DNA from: Copromyces sp. CBS 386.78
Taxonomy: Eukaryota > Ascomycota > Sordariomycetes > Sordariales > Sordariaceae
Length of the DNA: 64,000 nt
Direction of reading: 5' to 3'
Assembly: GCA_030685235.1 (NCBI GenBank)
Contig: MU839145.1
Location: 1-64,000, forward strand
Both the position numbers and the translations under genes were made by a program. Shown here in pieces: positions 23,319 to 35,697 of the stretch (positions within the stretch are counted from its first letter, which is position 1; each line of letters starts with the position of its first letter). The notes beneath the pieces were generated by a model. The model worked only from the letters and a program-made list of their open reading frames with translations. It was not told the origin of the DNA and did not search any database.

Positions 23319-26300
23319 ATGGGGTCCTCACCTCCAGCGGCAGGACCACTTTTGGATTCTCGGACTCGACATGATGCTGCAATGCCAAATGGCAGCCGCA
23401 TTTTCAAAAACCAACCACGCAGCCTCACAGACGAGCATGCTCTAGGCATGAATACTTTACGTCCGACTACTTCGCCTGCCGCTGCCGTCGTGAACCGGTG
23501 CTCTGAACCTGATCCTGTTCCTGACCCAGCAGCTCGACACAACAAACCGAATCCAGATCGCCCCAGTGGCAGCAGCAACGGCCCCAGCAGCAAATCCGGC
23601 AAACCTCGCGGCCGGTCGATCGAACCGCCCTCTTCCTCCTCCCAGCCCGCTCATCGTCATCGTAATCCGTCGAGACATTGCAGCCCGGACCGCTCTGCCC
23701 GCTCTTCGCGTCTGCCCCATCGCTCCAGAGACTCTCCACGCAGCCGCAGAGATCGCTCCCGCGAGCCTCGTGGTCGCGACGGCCACTTATCCCCGGACCG
23801 ACGCCATCGAAGTCCTGGCCCGCTGAGAGGCAGAGGGGACGCCGCCCAAGAACGTGGCCAGAACGTCGATCACGGAAAACAACACTCACAACTTCCTCCA
23901 CGCCCAGCCCGTGCCTCTCAACGTGGTTCCTCAAGGTCGCCGGGCTCGAGCAAGCGCAGACGTAGTCGAACCCCATCGCCAGGTGGGCCGGACTCCAAAA
24001 AGTCACGACGTGGCTGGAGCCCTCGAAGAGGAGAAAGGGACGACGTACCTTCCGTGCAACCTCCAAGGGACCGCCGCCGGTCGCCATTTGACAGGAGGCC
24101 ATCTCGTTCCCCAAATCATCACGAGCGGCGACGCTCCAGAGACAGGAAACGGTCGGCCCGATCCAGATCCCCAGATCGCTCTCGAAGGCGGAAATCACGG
24201 TCACCCGATCGTGGTGGAATTTTTGACCGAATATCGGAGCGTGTACGCCGAAGGAGTCCATCCCCACGGCACCGTGGTCGCTCAGACCGGCCAGATCGTC
24301 CCGAACGTCGGCGTCAGTCAAGGTCACGTTCTCGGACCCCCCCTCATCGCGAAAACAGACACCCCGCTTCCGACGCAGGTTCGCGCAGACGGCCAAGTCC
24401 CGACCCGGACTCACGTGAGCCCTACGACCATCCTCAAGGCTCTCCACGGGACCGGCGACGCTCCAAATCCAGCAAAAAGGGCAAAAGCCGTGACGAGCAG
24501 CGGCCTTCAAGCAAGTTTGATCCTGCGTCTGGCGTAAACAGTATTGAAGTAAATATGGCCGCTCGGAACAGCTACCGAGGGGGTTATGGTGCCCCGATGC
24601 CCCCTGGGTACGCAGAAGCACATGATGGCCGAAGTTATTCACATTCTTCGGGGCATGCGACGCCCAACTCGTCCTTTCATGGCTCGCCTCCCGCCCAATC
24701 TCCTTATGGTGCCGGCCGAGGTTGGAACAACCTGCAATTCTCACCACAAAGGTACGTTCTGCCAGAGCAACGCAATGATTCTCTTGACTAACATCGGAAT
24801 AGTCAGTATGGATATCCGCATGGCAATTACGGCCCTCCTACCGGGCCGCAAGCACACTACAATCAAGGACATTCGTCACCGTATCCTCCAACCGGCCCAG
24901 CGGCCCAATACCCAACAGGCCCATACCGTGGCGGGCATCGGGCTGCACCTGGTGGCTTCCGTGGTGGCTCATTCGGTGTCCCTCGAGGAGGCCATCGAGG
25001 CGGCTCTAAGGGTCCACAATGGAGCCCCAACGCCCACAATGCCTCTGGCCGAGGCCAGTATCCAACAACATCTGAAAGCAATTCCGCCCATGCCCAGAAT
25101 AGCGCGGCCTCCAGCAAGCACGCTGATTCTGGTCAACAAAACACTCATGATGGGACGAGGGAGGATGTCAACAATTCTTCCAGATCCGCGAAAGACTCTC
25201 AAGATGATACCAACAAGTCAAGCAAGGAGAAGGAAGAGCAAATGCAGCCTCCTACCCGCCCAGCTGCTACCTCGCAATCTCAGCCCTCGAACAAGTTCAG
25301 TTTCAGTATGAAGAACGCTGTAACAAAGCCAGTAGTAGCGGCTCCACGGCCCGAAATATCTCTCAAGTTCAATGCCGTCATTCCGCCACGGGAACCCTCT
25401 TCGCAAAAGCAACCTCCAAAAGCGCCTGCTGCCCCGCCGACGGCGCCGTCTGCCCACAGATCCAATCGGGACCGTCATGACCTCCCCAAGAATGTGCCCA
25501 CGGAACCGGCGTCTGCTAGGGCTCGTCATAATGATCGCAGAGGGCAGGACCAGCACAGGCCTATAGACAGCCACAGACCGGTCGATAGCCACAGGCCGGC
25601 GGAACCGCAGAAGCCGAGGACAAGGATAGTGAAGAGGATTGTCAAGAAGCTCAAGGAGAAGCCAGCTCTTCCACCGGACTTGGCAAAGTCGAAGTCAGTA
25701 TACCACAGAAAGCCAGGGAACGAATCTGTCATTGGCTCCGGTACGTATGGAAAGGTTTTCAAAGCCCTCAATGTTTATACGAAAAAACAAGTGGCCCTCA
25801 AGAGAATACGAATGGAGGGAGAACGGGATGGCTTTCCTGTGACGGCAGTGCGAGAGATCAAGCTGCTCCGGTCTTTAAGCCATAAGAACATCGTCAAGCT
25901 CATGGAAGTGATGGTTGAGATGAACGAGTGCTTCATGGTATTCGAGTACCTGTCACACGATCTTACAGGTCTCATTAACCATCCCAACTACACTCTGGAC
26001 CCGGCCCAGAAGAAGCATTTGGCTCTGCAGTTGTTCGAGGGTTTGGACTATCTTCACACTAGGGGCGTCCTGCATCGAGACATCAAAGCAGCCAATATCC
26101 TGGTCAGTAACGAGGGTGTCCTCAAACTTGCTGATTTTGGCTTGGCTCGGTTCTACGCCAAACACCACCAACTGGACTATACCAACCGTGTTATCACCAT
26201 TTGGTACAGATCACCGGAACTACTCCTCGGAGAGACGCAGTACGGCCCCGCCGTGGATATCTGGAGCGCTGCTTGCGTGATGATGGAAATATTTACGAAG

Positions 26301-27164
26301 CGTGCCATCTTCCCTGGTGATGGTAGCGAGATCAACCAGCTGGACAAGATCCATTCCGTTTTGGGCACACCGACCAGAAACGACTGGCCAAACATCATTG
26401 AAATGCCTTGGTTCGAACTGCTACGGCCAACTCAGCGGCGAGCGAATGTCTTTGCGGAAAAGTATAAGGAGCTGGTGACACCCGCCGCGTTCGAGCTGCT
26501 TCTCTGGATGTTTAAATACGACCCGGATAAGCGGCCCAGCGCTGCCGAAGTATTGGCGCATCCTTACTTCACCGCTGAGGAACCAGCTCCGCGACAAGCA
26601 GTCGAGTAAGTTCCTTCTTTGTCATTTCACAGGGCTCCCCTTCTGATCATCGTCGATACTAACAATTGACATCTTAGGCTCAAGGACATTGACGGTGAGT
26701 GGCACGAGTTCGAATCTAAGGCTCTTCGAAAAGAGAACGAGAGGAAGGAACGGGAAGCACGGCGGGCTGTCAAAGAAGGGGCACCAGCAACAACCGCTGC
26801 CCTAAGTGGTGTTAGTGGCGGTACCTCTTCGACTCGAGAAAAGGATCGTGACCTTAAAAAGCGCCCTGCCGAATCTCGAGAACCACCACCCTCAGAACGC
26901 GATTCTAAACGTCCGCACTTGGACCAAAATGCTGCCAACAAACCTTCATCATCATCATCATCAGCGCCACAGCAGCAGCGAGAGCCCGACCGGTCATCAG
27001 TACCTACCAGGCCAAGGGACCAACAACAGGAACAGCAGCAACGTCGGCCACCACAAGCATCATCTTCATCACAATTACCACCGCCAACGGCACCGGTGCA
27101 GCCACGGGCACAAGCACCCGCGAATGCCCCAACCGGACCGGCAGCAAGTCAAAGTCATAACTAG
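23319..27164 (+). CDS. ctk1: RNA polymerase II CTD kinase, Ctk1/CDK12-type catalytic subunit
   Basis: Three exons, 23319..24751, 24803..26605 and 26678..27164, give 1240 aa; introns are 51 and 72 nt, GT-AG. Residues about 90-400 are densely RS/SR/SP-rich, followed by a Gly/Tyr/Pro/Gln-rich linker. The kinase domain starts near 780: glycine loop GSGTYG (789-794), VALK lysine 811, the PSTAIRE-equivalent PVTAVRE (823-829), HRD with D904, DFG at 922-924 and T-loop Thr 938 in YTNRVITIWYRSPE. After the domain comes ELKDIDGEWHEFESKALRKE, which I recall as typical of fungal Ctk1. The tail is Ser/Gln/Pro-rich. Family members phosphorylate Ser2 of the Pol II CTD with a cyclin partner (Ctk2/cyclin K) in the nucleus. 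The start chosen is the first ATG of the frame; ATGs 20 and 46 codons later are alternatives. Confidence 0.92.
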
Positions 27165-29192
27165 GAGAACATGACATATTATGAGAAGATGATGTGGCAG
27201 AAGCGTTACCCTGACCTATTGTTTAAGTGTGCTCCGCCTGCGGTGAAAAGCCAGTTTTTGCAAAATACCTGCAATCGAAATCGAAATCGACCTACGAATA
27301 CGACGGGACGAGGACCAGAACCAAGACCGGGACCAGGACCAGACAGTAAAGGTGGAAGAAATCGCGGCAGGGGACCGTCGAGATGGCGGCAGTAAGGGGG
27401 TAGGAAGCAGTAAACAAATCAAAAACTGTATCGTATTACATGGCATATGGCATATGGCATTTGGACCGGGACACACACCCGCATCAGGATGGATCATGAA
27501 AGCAGAGTACGGTACGGGAAACGTCTTGGTTTATCATTGGTTATAGAAATGACGGGCAGGAATTGGAGGACGGGAAAGCATGATATAGAGATCTTGGTCG
27601 GGCAAAGCATGAGATATCTGCGTATAAGTTAGGAGGAAGGACATGGGTGGATAGATGTCCAAGGAGTTATGGGATGGATGGGATGAGACGGAAGAGAACG
27701 GCGATATGGGGAAATGATCGTATGACATCAAAGCAGTTATAGGAGGGAGGTGACAAACCACTGGAGGAGAGGAAGACAAAACTGAACTCCCTGAAAGCGA
27801 AAAGTAAGATGCCATGAGGAATGAGGAAAACAAAAGAGTCAGTGCCCGACAGATGATGATGCATAAACCACATGGTAAATCTTTGGAAGACAAAATGATG
27901 CGTTACGCTATAATTATAGCCTAGCAATTTATATAAATCAAGTAAACGGTTTCTGCCTTACTTCTTGATTCATCCTCATTCTGCTCCACGGTATGAATAT
28001 GTTTCATCCCGATCATGATGCGAAAAGTATAGCGACTACACATCGAGCTTGTGCCCGATTCACTTGTCCCCCGCCATTTTGATTCTCCTCTTTTATTCGC
28101 ACACATACCAACCATCCTGAGACAACTTCATGGAAATCAACGAGACAAAAGCGGGAAAAAGGGAGTATTCACAAACAGCAGTTACATATTGTGTTGTTAT
28201 AAAATTGAGAAGAAATGAATGACCTCGACCTTTCCTTGCAAACCGTCCCGTCCATCCGAACCAACCAACCGACCAACACCCCTTCGCCTCCGCTGCCTGT
28301 TCCCCCAACCAATTTGACCGTCCGTCTTTTACTCCCCTTTGCCTCGCCTTGCCTAGCTTTGCCACTGTTCGAAAAAAGTACCGCGCGGTCTTGTTTGTTC
28401 TTGTATATGTGATTTGACTAGATGTGGAAGAGTTGATGGGAGGAAAAAAGATTCGAACAAACTTTGAAAGACACCAAATTGGCAGAGAAAAATAGTACGG
28501 TTGACACACTCCTCCAATAGATATGAAAATGAAAGTCGCGCGGAAAAGGCAACAGCACCCATAGCCACCAGCACCATCCCCAACCGCCATCCCACCAAGA
28601 AACATAAGGCCAAAAATTACGATTTAGTTTTTTTCCCCTGCTCCGTTAACCCAGCTCCGCCAGCCCATGATATGTCTCGCTCTAGCGAACCGGCGTTGCA
28701 AAAATCCCGAGAGCCGCTGAGAAACCGTTGGCCTTAAACCGTAGCTCCTAGCGATGAATCCAGCCGTTCCCCGTCCCCTTTTTTGCCATAAGCCAGCCAG
28801 CCAGTTACCATGCGTCGTTCGAGATGAAACTCCGCCCTGAGGAATGTTGTGTAAAAATGGCATGTTGCGTTTCTCTTTTGATCATACCCATCCGGTTCGC
28901 AAATTTTTGCCTGCCAGGCGCCGCTTCCGTCCCGCTTCCCACGCCCAAGTAAAAACCGCCGCAGTAGTTCTCCCAAAAGCCTTGCCAGCACCCGTGCTCC
29001 GCTTGCCCCATGCACCCCGTGAAGAAACAGTATAAGCCCATAGTTATCGCCAAGATTCCAAATTGATCTCTATTCTCGTTCCCAAAATTGTTCGCGGTGA
29101 AATTCACAACTGAAGAAACAATCGAAAGCTCGATGCCATGTGAGCAATCCGTCGTACGGCTTGGCACTGGGAAGAGTTGTGTTGTCGTTCCT
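27165..29192. other. Convergent intergenic region
   Basis: This lies between the stop codons of the convergent kinase and Nrp1-like genes and must hold both 3' UTRs. Just after the kinase stop there is a run of imperfect hexamers (CGAAATCGAAATCGA, then GGACCAGAACCAAGACC, 27278-27345). No gene is supported; a 170-codon minus frame at 28093-28605 lacks any recognisable motif. Confidence 0.55.
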
Positions 29193-31385
29193 TTACGCGG
29201 GTGACTTGCTGGCAGGAGCAGCACCACCGTTCTGACGAGCATCCTGGTTGCTCACGGAGAGGCTGCCGATGCCGCTGGAAAGGAAAGCAAAAGGATCGTT
29301 CTCAGTCTGAGAGTAAAAGTTGTTTCCAGGTCCGGCAGAGGCGGGTCCGTTGCTGGCAGACTGGAAAGCGGCCTCGGCGGCACGGCTATCGAAAGGACCA
29401 GCCGAGTGAGAGCCAGGCGCGGGGCCGAAATGGGTGTTCAGGGAAGGGTAAGGGGCAGCACCGCCACCGAGGCCAGAGGGAAGTGCGTAGGTGCTGGGAG
29501 GGCCACCAAAATGCTGGCCATATCCGCTCGCAGAGTTGAAGCCACCGGCGGAAGCGAAGGGACCAGGCGCGGAATTACCGCCCATGGATCCTTGGTTCAT
29601 GCCGTAGGAGGTTTGAGCGTCCAAGGGGGATGGATAGCCCGAGTCGGCGACTACGGCGGCGCCAGCACGGCTCGCTCCACAGCGAAGACAGCACACATTC
29701 TTGGCGAAGTTGTGATATCCGCACACCTCGTTACCGCACTTCCAGTCACCGGCACGGAAAGGGACGACACCAGAGCCGCCCATACGGCCGTGTCCACCGC
29801 CGTGACCGTGATGGCCGATGTGAGGAGGAGCGGGCATCATAGCCGGGGGTCCGTAGCCATAGCCATAGCCCATCTCGCCAGTGGGACCGGCGCTGACAGC
29901 CGGGAAGGAGCAGCGGAAGCAGGCGGTTCGGCGCTGGAAGTTGGAGAAACCGCAAGAGGGGCACGTCCAGTCACCAGGTCTGGGGCGGTTCTTGCTGGGG
30001 GGGAAGGGCGTAAGGATTTCGGAAGCGCGATCGAGGACCCTGCTAGAGGAGGGCGACACCTCGATAGCCTTTTCGTTCAAGGCCCTTCCGTTCATGCAAA
30101 GACTTTCAGCGGCCTAAAGCGGTGTAAGATGTCAGTCACCAGAGGTTTTAGTGACAAGCAATAGATGCAATACACAACACATACCTCTTCGTGGGAAGAA
30201 AAGACGGCGAAGCCAGTTCCGGTAGGCTTGTGCTGCTCCGGAGTGCGAAGAGTCCAGAACGCAATGGGCCTACCGCCGTACTGGGTGAACCAGCTCTCCA
30301 GCTCAGACTGGGTAGTATCATGAGGCAAGCCGGACATGTGCAGAACCTTGCTGCGCTCCGACAAGAAAGCACGAACGTCAGCACGGGCATCCATAGGCCG
30401 GGTAAGCACGTCAGGATGCTCATGAGCAGGCTGAGACTTGCGAATCAAGCTGCGCAGGACACGGGCAAGGGTGACAGCTTCCTCCATGGCACGGCGAGGA
30501 GACGCAGGAGCGAGAGCCTGCAGGTGGAAGGGCAGGTTGTGCTTGATGGGAGCGCTGCTCTGGACAGCCTCCACCTCGAGAGCCGCGCAGATGTTAGCAA
30601 GCGACGAGGGACCGAAAGGCAGCGATTCGGGGTGATGCTGCTGCCATCTTTGGTATTCGGTGCGCAGATCGAAAGTGCGCGAGTGCTGCAGATAGGGGGG
30701 AAGGACAACGGCCTTGTCGCGGGCTTCCCTGGGGAGCTGGACGCGCAAATCCCAAGCCTCGAGGGTGACGAAAACGAAGTCGAGGTTGGGGCCAGTCAGG
30801 TGTTCGGAAGCAAAAGCATCGAAGCGATTGATGGCATCCCTGAAGGTGCCGGCGTTGCGGACATGTTCCCACGTGAGGGTCGTCAAGCTCGCTGTTTGGG
30901 TAAGGGGTCAGCAAGAACTGCCTGCAGCTGCCATGAGAAGTGCCAATTGGCCCGGCAGGCGGAGGAAACTCAGGGGTTGAGGCTCGACGTACTGCAAAGA
31001 GGAGTAATGGGGGTGTTGACCGGCTTGACGAGGACGCTCTCTCTATGAATCTGCAACAGACGGTGTGGTCAGCATATTGAGCATAGACAGAATGACAGGA
31101 CCTTTGAATTCGGGGAATTTCAGGCCGAAAGGAGCAACACGGATGGATCTAAGACCGGATTCGGGACCGGGCCCGAGGCCGAGGCCGGCGGTACGGCATC
31201 AGGATCAAGGGGGATGTTTTTCTGCTTACCTCCTCGAGGTTGTTGGCGTCCAAAAGGATCCAACCGAGCTCAATAACCTCGGCGGAATCCTTGGTCACGT
31301 AAACACCGTGCTCGTCGCAGGTGGTCGCAACGTGAATGACCACGTAGCGGTCCACCTTGAAGGGCGGACTTTGCTGAGTCGCCAT
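29193..31385 (-). CDS. nrp1: Nrp1-like RNA-binding protein with degenerate ERI1-type exonuclease domain, RRM and two RanBP2 zinc fingers
   Basis: Four exons, 31385..31230, 31050..30993, 30891..30185 and 30113..29193, give 613 aa; introns are 179, 101 and 71 nt. Residues 13-225 match the fold of ERI1-type DEDDh exonucleases (ELGWILLD, TPLCTSLTTLTWEHV, FVTLEAWDLR). Motif I has H18 and A20 where D and E are expected, and the last motif has R204 and E209 where H and D are expected; only D119 survives. An RRM follows (RNP2 VLHMSGLP 254-261, RNP1 GTGFAVFS 296-303). Two RanBP2-type fingers follow, with C358/C361/C372/C375 and C433/C438/C449/C452. The tail is Gly/Ser/Pro-rich. The architecture is that of yeast Nrp1, an RNA-binding protein of unclear function found in stress granules. 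RNA binding is likely; nuclease activity is unlikely. Confidence 0.88.
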
Positions 31386-34300
31386 GACGGGTGAGGAGGC
31401 ACCCGAGGGCCTGGGGAGTGGACGGGAAGAAGGGCGGAAAGGAGGCGGATGGGCCGACGTCGATGAGATGCGTCCGGAGATGGATGCAATGGAAGCGAGG
31501 AATCGGCAAGAGGGGTGGCTGCCTGCTCCAGTTCAGCTTGGTCAGTCTCCCGGGTTTTAGGTTAGAGTTTTCGGCGACGGTGAGGGAGGGTCGCCGGGGA
31601 TGGATGCAGGTCGGGAGACGGGGGCAGTGGGAAGACGGACCTAGCAATGGCAGATGTGGACGGTGGATGGAGCAGGTTGGCCGTTTCCCGTTCGTCGACT
31701 CTTGTCAGAGTCCAAACCTTTTTTTTTTCCGTTGGCGTAGCTGGTCAGGAGTACCCAGCCTAAGTACACTACCCGACGCAAGCACCACCTGGTCCCAGTC
31801 GTCCCCGGTCGTCCCCAGGCGGTCCAGTTGGTGGTGCCGTTTTGGAGCCAGTTCGGTCCCAGCTTTTCGTTCAATAGTGACAGTGATAGTGGAGGTGACA
31901 GAGACTGCCCGTTATGTTTCTTAACACTGAAAAACGGGATTTGATAAAACGCAATTGTTCTCCAATATATAGCAAGATAATCTAGCAAAAACACACTCCA
32001 CGGCTCTAGCTTGCGGTGATACCCGGGACGAGAAGGTTCAGCCAAAGTTGGGTTCTGCGACTGAACTTCACGGAAGGCTGGGCGGGGGTGGAGGTGGTGG
32101 TTGAAGGTGAATGGAGCGAGGGCAACGGCTACCGAACAGGTCGGTCAGGATAACTATAAACAGCAAGTGCAAATACTCGGTTTCTTTCTCATTTCGAGCC
32201 CCGTGGTACGGCAACAAACAGCGAACCAATTGCAATGCGACTGCCAAACGAACGAGCGAGGCCACCAAAAAGGTCCAATTCTCGAAGGTCGAGATGACAA
32301 AAACGCACCGCGAGAATACCGACAATTCATCTGTTAGGTCACTAACAAACCAACCTCCCCTGTATACATGTGCTTCTGTTAGTGTTTTTGGCCGGCCCCA
32401 GGTGCCTCTCCACAACACAGGTGAAGGAAGGCCCCGTTAGAAGTGGATGAAAGGGTGGAGTCAGAAAGGGGAAAGGGTCAGGATAACAAGAGGAGATTTC
32501 CTTGGGGTTCAAAAGAGTCCGCCGCGGGCCCGCGGCACTCCGGTCGGACGCCCCGGTTGCAGGTAGGGGACCGACCGGTTGTGGACGCCGGAGGGCGCTG
32601 TGACAGACGATGCAACTTCCAGGTATCTGTCTATCAAGCACCTCACCGGCGAGACCAGGGAAATCGTCAATAGTTTCTAGGCCCGTCCTGTTATAGCGGA
32701 AGTAAAAGGAATTCACCAAGAACTTTATTTATAGAGGTAGAGTATCTCTTACCTCCTGCACCACCTCGTACAGTGAGTAATGTGCCTCAAGAATGGAAGT
32801 ACCCGGTACTCCGCATCTACATGGCAAGCTCGTGTCGAAGCTACCTACCTAGGTACAGGTCCTTTCGATTTCAACCTCAAGGCTCCTTCTCTCCGTCCCA
32901 CGAGCTCCGACCAATTTGCGGACGGCATCAGTCAAAGGCCACCAAGAAGACTCGATTTTTCCTCGGGCTGACAAGTATACCTCTACCTAATCATCTATAT
33001 TTTCATGAATCATCTCACCTGCCTAACCGGTGACGACCCTCGATCCGACCAACCTCACCTAGGTTGCACACAAAACCCATCGTCGCCTAGCAATCAATAA
33101 AAGGAAAACTGGAATGACTCGTCAATTCGAGCTCAAAGGAAGGGCTGGCCGGCTAAACTGATTGGGGCGCCCAAACGAGCTGTCATGCAGAGCTTCGAAT
33201 ATCACGAGCTCCTCAACCTCCTCTATTTCGATTGCTCAATCTCTCCCACTAAGTAATTAGGACCTCGTCGGCGCCAATTACTGTTCAGCAGACTACAATT
33301 CCAGGCTAATTAGCCCTCATTGGATTCGTGTGCTTGCTACCTACCGAGCTTCGAGCTACCCTGCCCGATATCTAATATTTGTGTTCATTTGATTGCGCCT
33401 CGTTAGCGTACCATATATCAAAAATGACAAGCTTTGGCTAGGTTTGCTACAATATTCGAATATCGGTCTGACTAGCCCTTGGTTATGAGAGAGTCTAAAA
33501 CATCGTAGTCCTCACCAGGACCTCGGCTTTACTGTCAGAGACAATCACCTCTTACTAGATTCCAGTACATAGGGCGAATCTCTACTCACGTTGCACAGCT
33601 TCGAAGCACAACAGCCAATCTTATATGCTACCCTTATACCTTACAAAGACATATAGTGCAGTCTCATATAGATACTACTATTTAAATACTAGGAGTTTGG
33701 TGACAAAAGATTGATAGTTTCTACACCCGGGCCTGGTCGCCTCAGTCTATACCGTCAACTGATGCCATTATAAAGCTGTGTTTTTTTCCGTTCTGTTATA
33801 GCATTTAGAGACAGTACGGTTACGAATTGTCCTGATTGTGGATGAGGACCTAAGTATATACATCCCTACTGAACATCAAGCCTACGATACATAGCTACAA
33901 GAAGCAAACAAAGCAGAATCATAGCATATCTTAACACCCGACGTATTGCCATCTGCTTTTCGTAGTAGCAACGAGAAGCACACAACCGTTGGAAGGCCAC
34001 GCGACGTTAAAAAGGATAGGATTCGCTAATTACCTTTTCTGGTCACCGCTGGCCGTGGCTTCGATTTGTAGACGCCGATGCCCCCGGCTGATCCGCCCAA
34101 AACTCGTAGCCGGATCCGACATAAACTCGGACTTTCCTAGGGAAAGTATTGTAGATCAGATGAACGGCCTACTAGTAGCATAATTTCATCAGTCTTCCTA
34201 AGCTCCTATACCTTTGCCCGCCTTAAATACTATTTAAACCGCGAAACTCGGTTCTCAATGAATTTTCATTGATCCTATTACTTCAGGACATGGACGCCTC

Positions 34301-34849
34301 GACTTCGGCTACCTTGATGCTGTCTCGTCACGCTTAACCGAGTCCAAAGTGTACAATCTAATACTAGTTTGTTTGTTAGCTCGGTACTTCTAACCTACTG
34401 GACGAGAATATCCCAAACTGTCCTAAACCTTACAAGAACAAGATGTAATGGCTAGGTACGAACTAGAAAGGCATTAGCAAAACTAAATATGGGATATGCA
34501 AGGTATAATCACGTCTTAGCTATAGGAAAAAAAAAAAGATTAATTAGATATTGAAACACCAAAAAAGAAGTTTGACTAGAGGTCTCGAGCTAACAAACAA
34601 ACTACTAGTAGTGTACTTCAAAGTCGCATATCAAAGATCAACGGCCGAGGTGAAGTGGAGATGGTCAGTTACATACATGCTTGCCAGTCTTTTACCTACA
34701 CCGAGAGACACTTTCCCTGTACGGATGACTATAGGCAAGGATCTCTCCTTCTGAAACTTAAAATAGTCTTCCCTTGGGCGGAGCTGGATATGCCCGAGGG
34801 AGGCAGTGAAACACTATTCTGCTCATGCTAGGAGATTTTATATATATAT
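31386..34849. other. Intergenic, no gene recognised
   Basis: The left few hundred bases are the promoter of the Nrp1-like gene. Further right, composition becomes more AT-rich (about 33000-34850) with frequent stops in all frames. Open frames of up to 177 codons on both strands between 31391 and 33033 show no conserved motif. I see no RNA gene. Confidence 0.5.
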
Positions 34850-35321
34850 ATTTTTTTTTCTTTGCTTTTTAGATTTGTTTTATTTTATTTTTATATTTAT
34901 TCATTTTTATATTTATTTATTATTATATATATTTATTTTTATATTTATTTATCTTTTTATTTTTTTTCCTTTTTCTTTTTCTTTTTCTCTTTTCCTTTTT
35001 CATTTTCATTTTCTTTTTTTCTTTCTTTTTCTTTTTCTTTTTCTTTTTCTTTTTATTTTTCTTTTTCTTTTTATTTTTATTTTTATTTTTATTTTTCTTT
35101 TTCTTTACCTTTTTCTTTACCTTTTTCTTTTTCCCTTTCCTTTTCTTTCTTTTTCTTTTTCTTTTAGTCTTTGTTTTTCTTTTTTATTTTTATTTTTATT
35201 TTTATTTTTATTTTTATTTTTATTTTTATTTTTATTTTTATTTTTATTTTTATTTTTATTTTTATTTTTATTTTTATTTTTATTTTTATTTTTATTTTTA
35301 TTTTTATTTTTATTTTTATTT
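34850..35321. repeat. Polypyrimidine tract ending in a (TTTTTA)n array
   Basis: About 470 bases of T-rich sequence with interspersed C (TTTTC/TTTTA units) resolve from about 35181 to 35321 into roughly 23 near-perfect tandem copies of the hexamer TTTTTA. It creates long spurious open frames of Phe/Leu/Tyr on one strand and Lys/Asn on the other. It is simple-sequence DNA, not a gene. Confidence 0.92.
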
Positions 35322-35470
35322 GCCGGCTGGTAAGGAGTTGCCGGTAGGCAGGGAATTCCTGGCAGGCAAAAAAACTTAGTCGTTTTTGGTTTTCCGCTAT
35401 CCAAAATCTAAGAAAAACGCTTCTTTTCGATTTTTCTCAACAACCAAGCATCGGAGAAAAATATAACCGG

Positions 35471-35509
35471 TACCAAAATGACCGCCTAATCTAGGCGGTC
35501 AATTTGGTA
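35471..35509. repeat. Near-perfect palindrome (18-bp arms, 3-nt loop)
   Basis: The arms 35471-35488 (TACCAAAATGACCGCCTA) and 35492-35509 are inverted repeats with one mismatch, separated by ATC. The predicted hairpin is very stable for chance sequence. It lies 150 bp right of the TTTTTA array and may be the terminus of, or a relic of, a foldback element. Confidence 0.75.
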
Positions 35510-35588
35510 GTCTTTTTATATTAGTGCATTTCCTAAAAGTGGCTTTTTTCATTCTTTTTATATTTCAACCAATTATTTATCTTTACTA

Positions 35589-35697
35589 TTCGCACAGTGT
35601 TTCGCATCTCCACCTTTCTAGCCAATCAATCGAATGCGAAACACAGTGCGAAAAAAACGCACGGATCAACCTATCGTCCGTGTTTTTTTGCATTCGC
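35589..35697. repeat. Nested inverted repeats (foldback cluster)
   Basis: Arms 35589-35607 (TTCGCACAGTGTTTCGCAT) and 35634-35652 pair at 18 of 19 positions across a 26-nt loop. The right arm region is reused: GCGAAAAAAACGCACGGA (35648-35665) faces TCCGTGTTTTTTTGC (from about 35677) in a second, imperfect inverted repeat, and GCATTCGC (35690-35697) is again complementary to the GCGAA motif. No coding frame is involved. Confidence 0.7.

Noticed and set aside
23467..24747. 426-codon minus-strand frame
   Set aside because: Antisense of the RS-rich N-terminus of the CTD kinase; low-complexity codons create an open complement.
28093..28605. 170-codon minus frame between convergent genes
   Set aside because: Not similar to any family I know, unusual residue composition, and located in the expected 3' UTR zone.
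34806..35333. 175-codon Phe/Leu/Tyr-rich frame (and Lys/Asn frame on the other strand)
   Set aside because: It is produced entirely by the pyrimidine tract and (TTTTTA)n repeat; simple-sequence DNA, not a protein gene.
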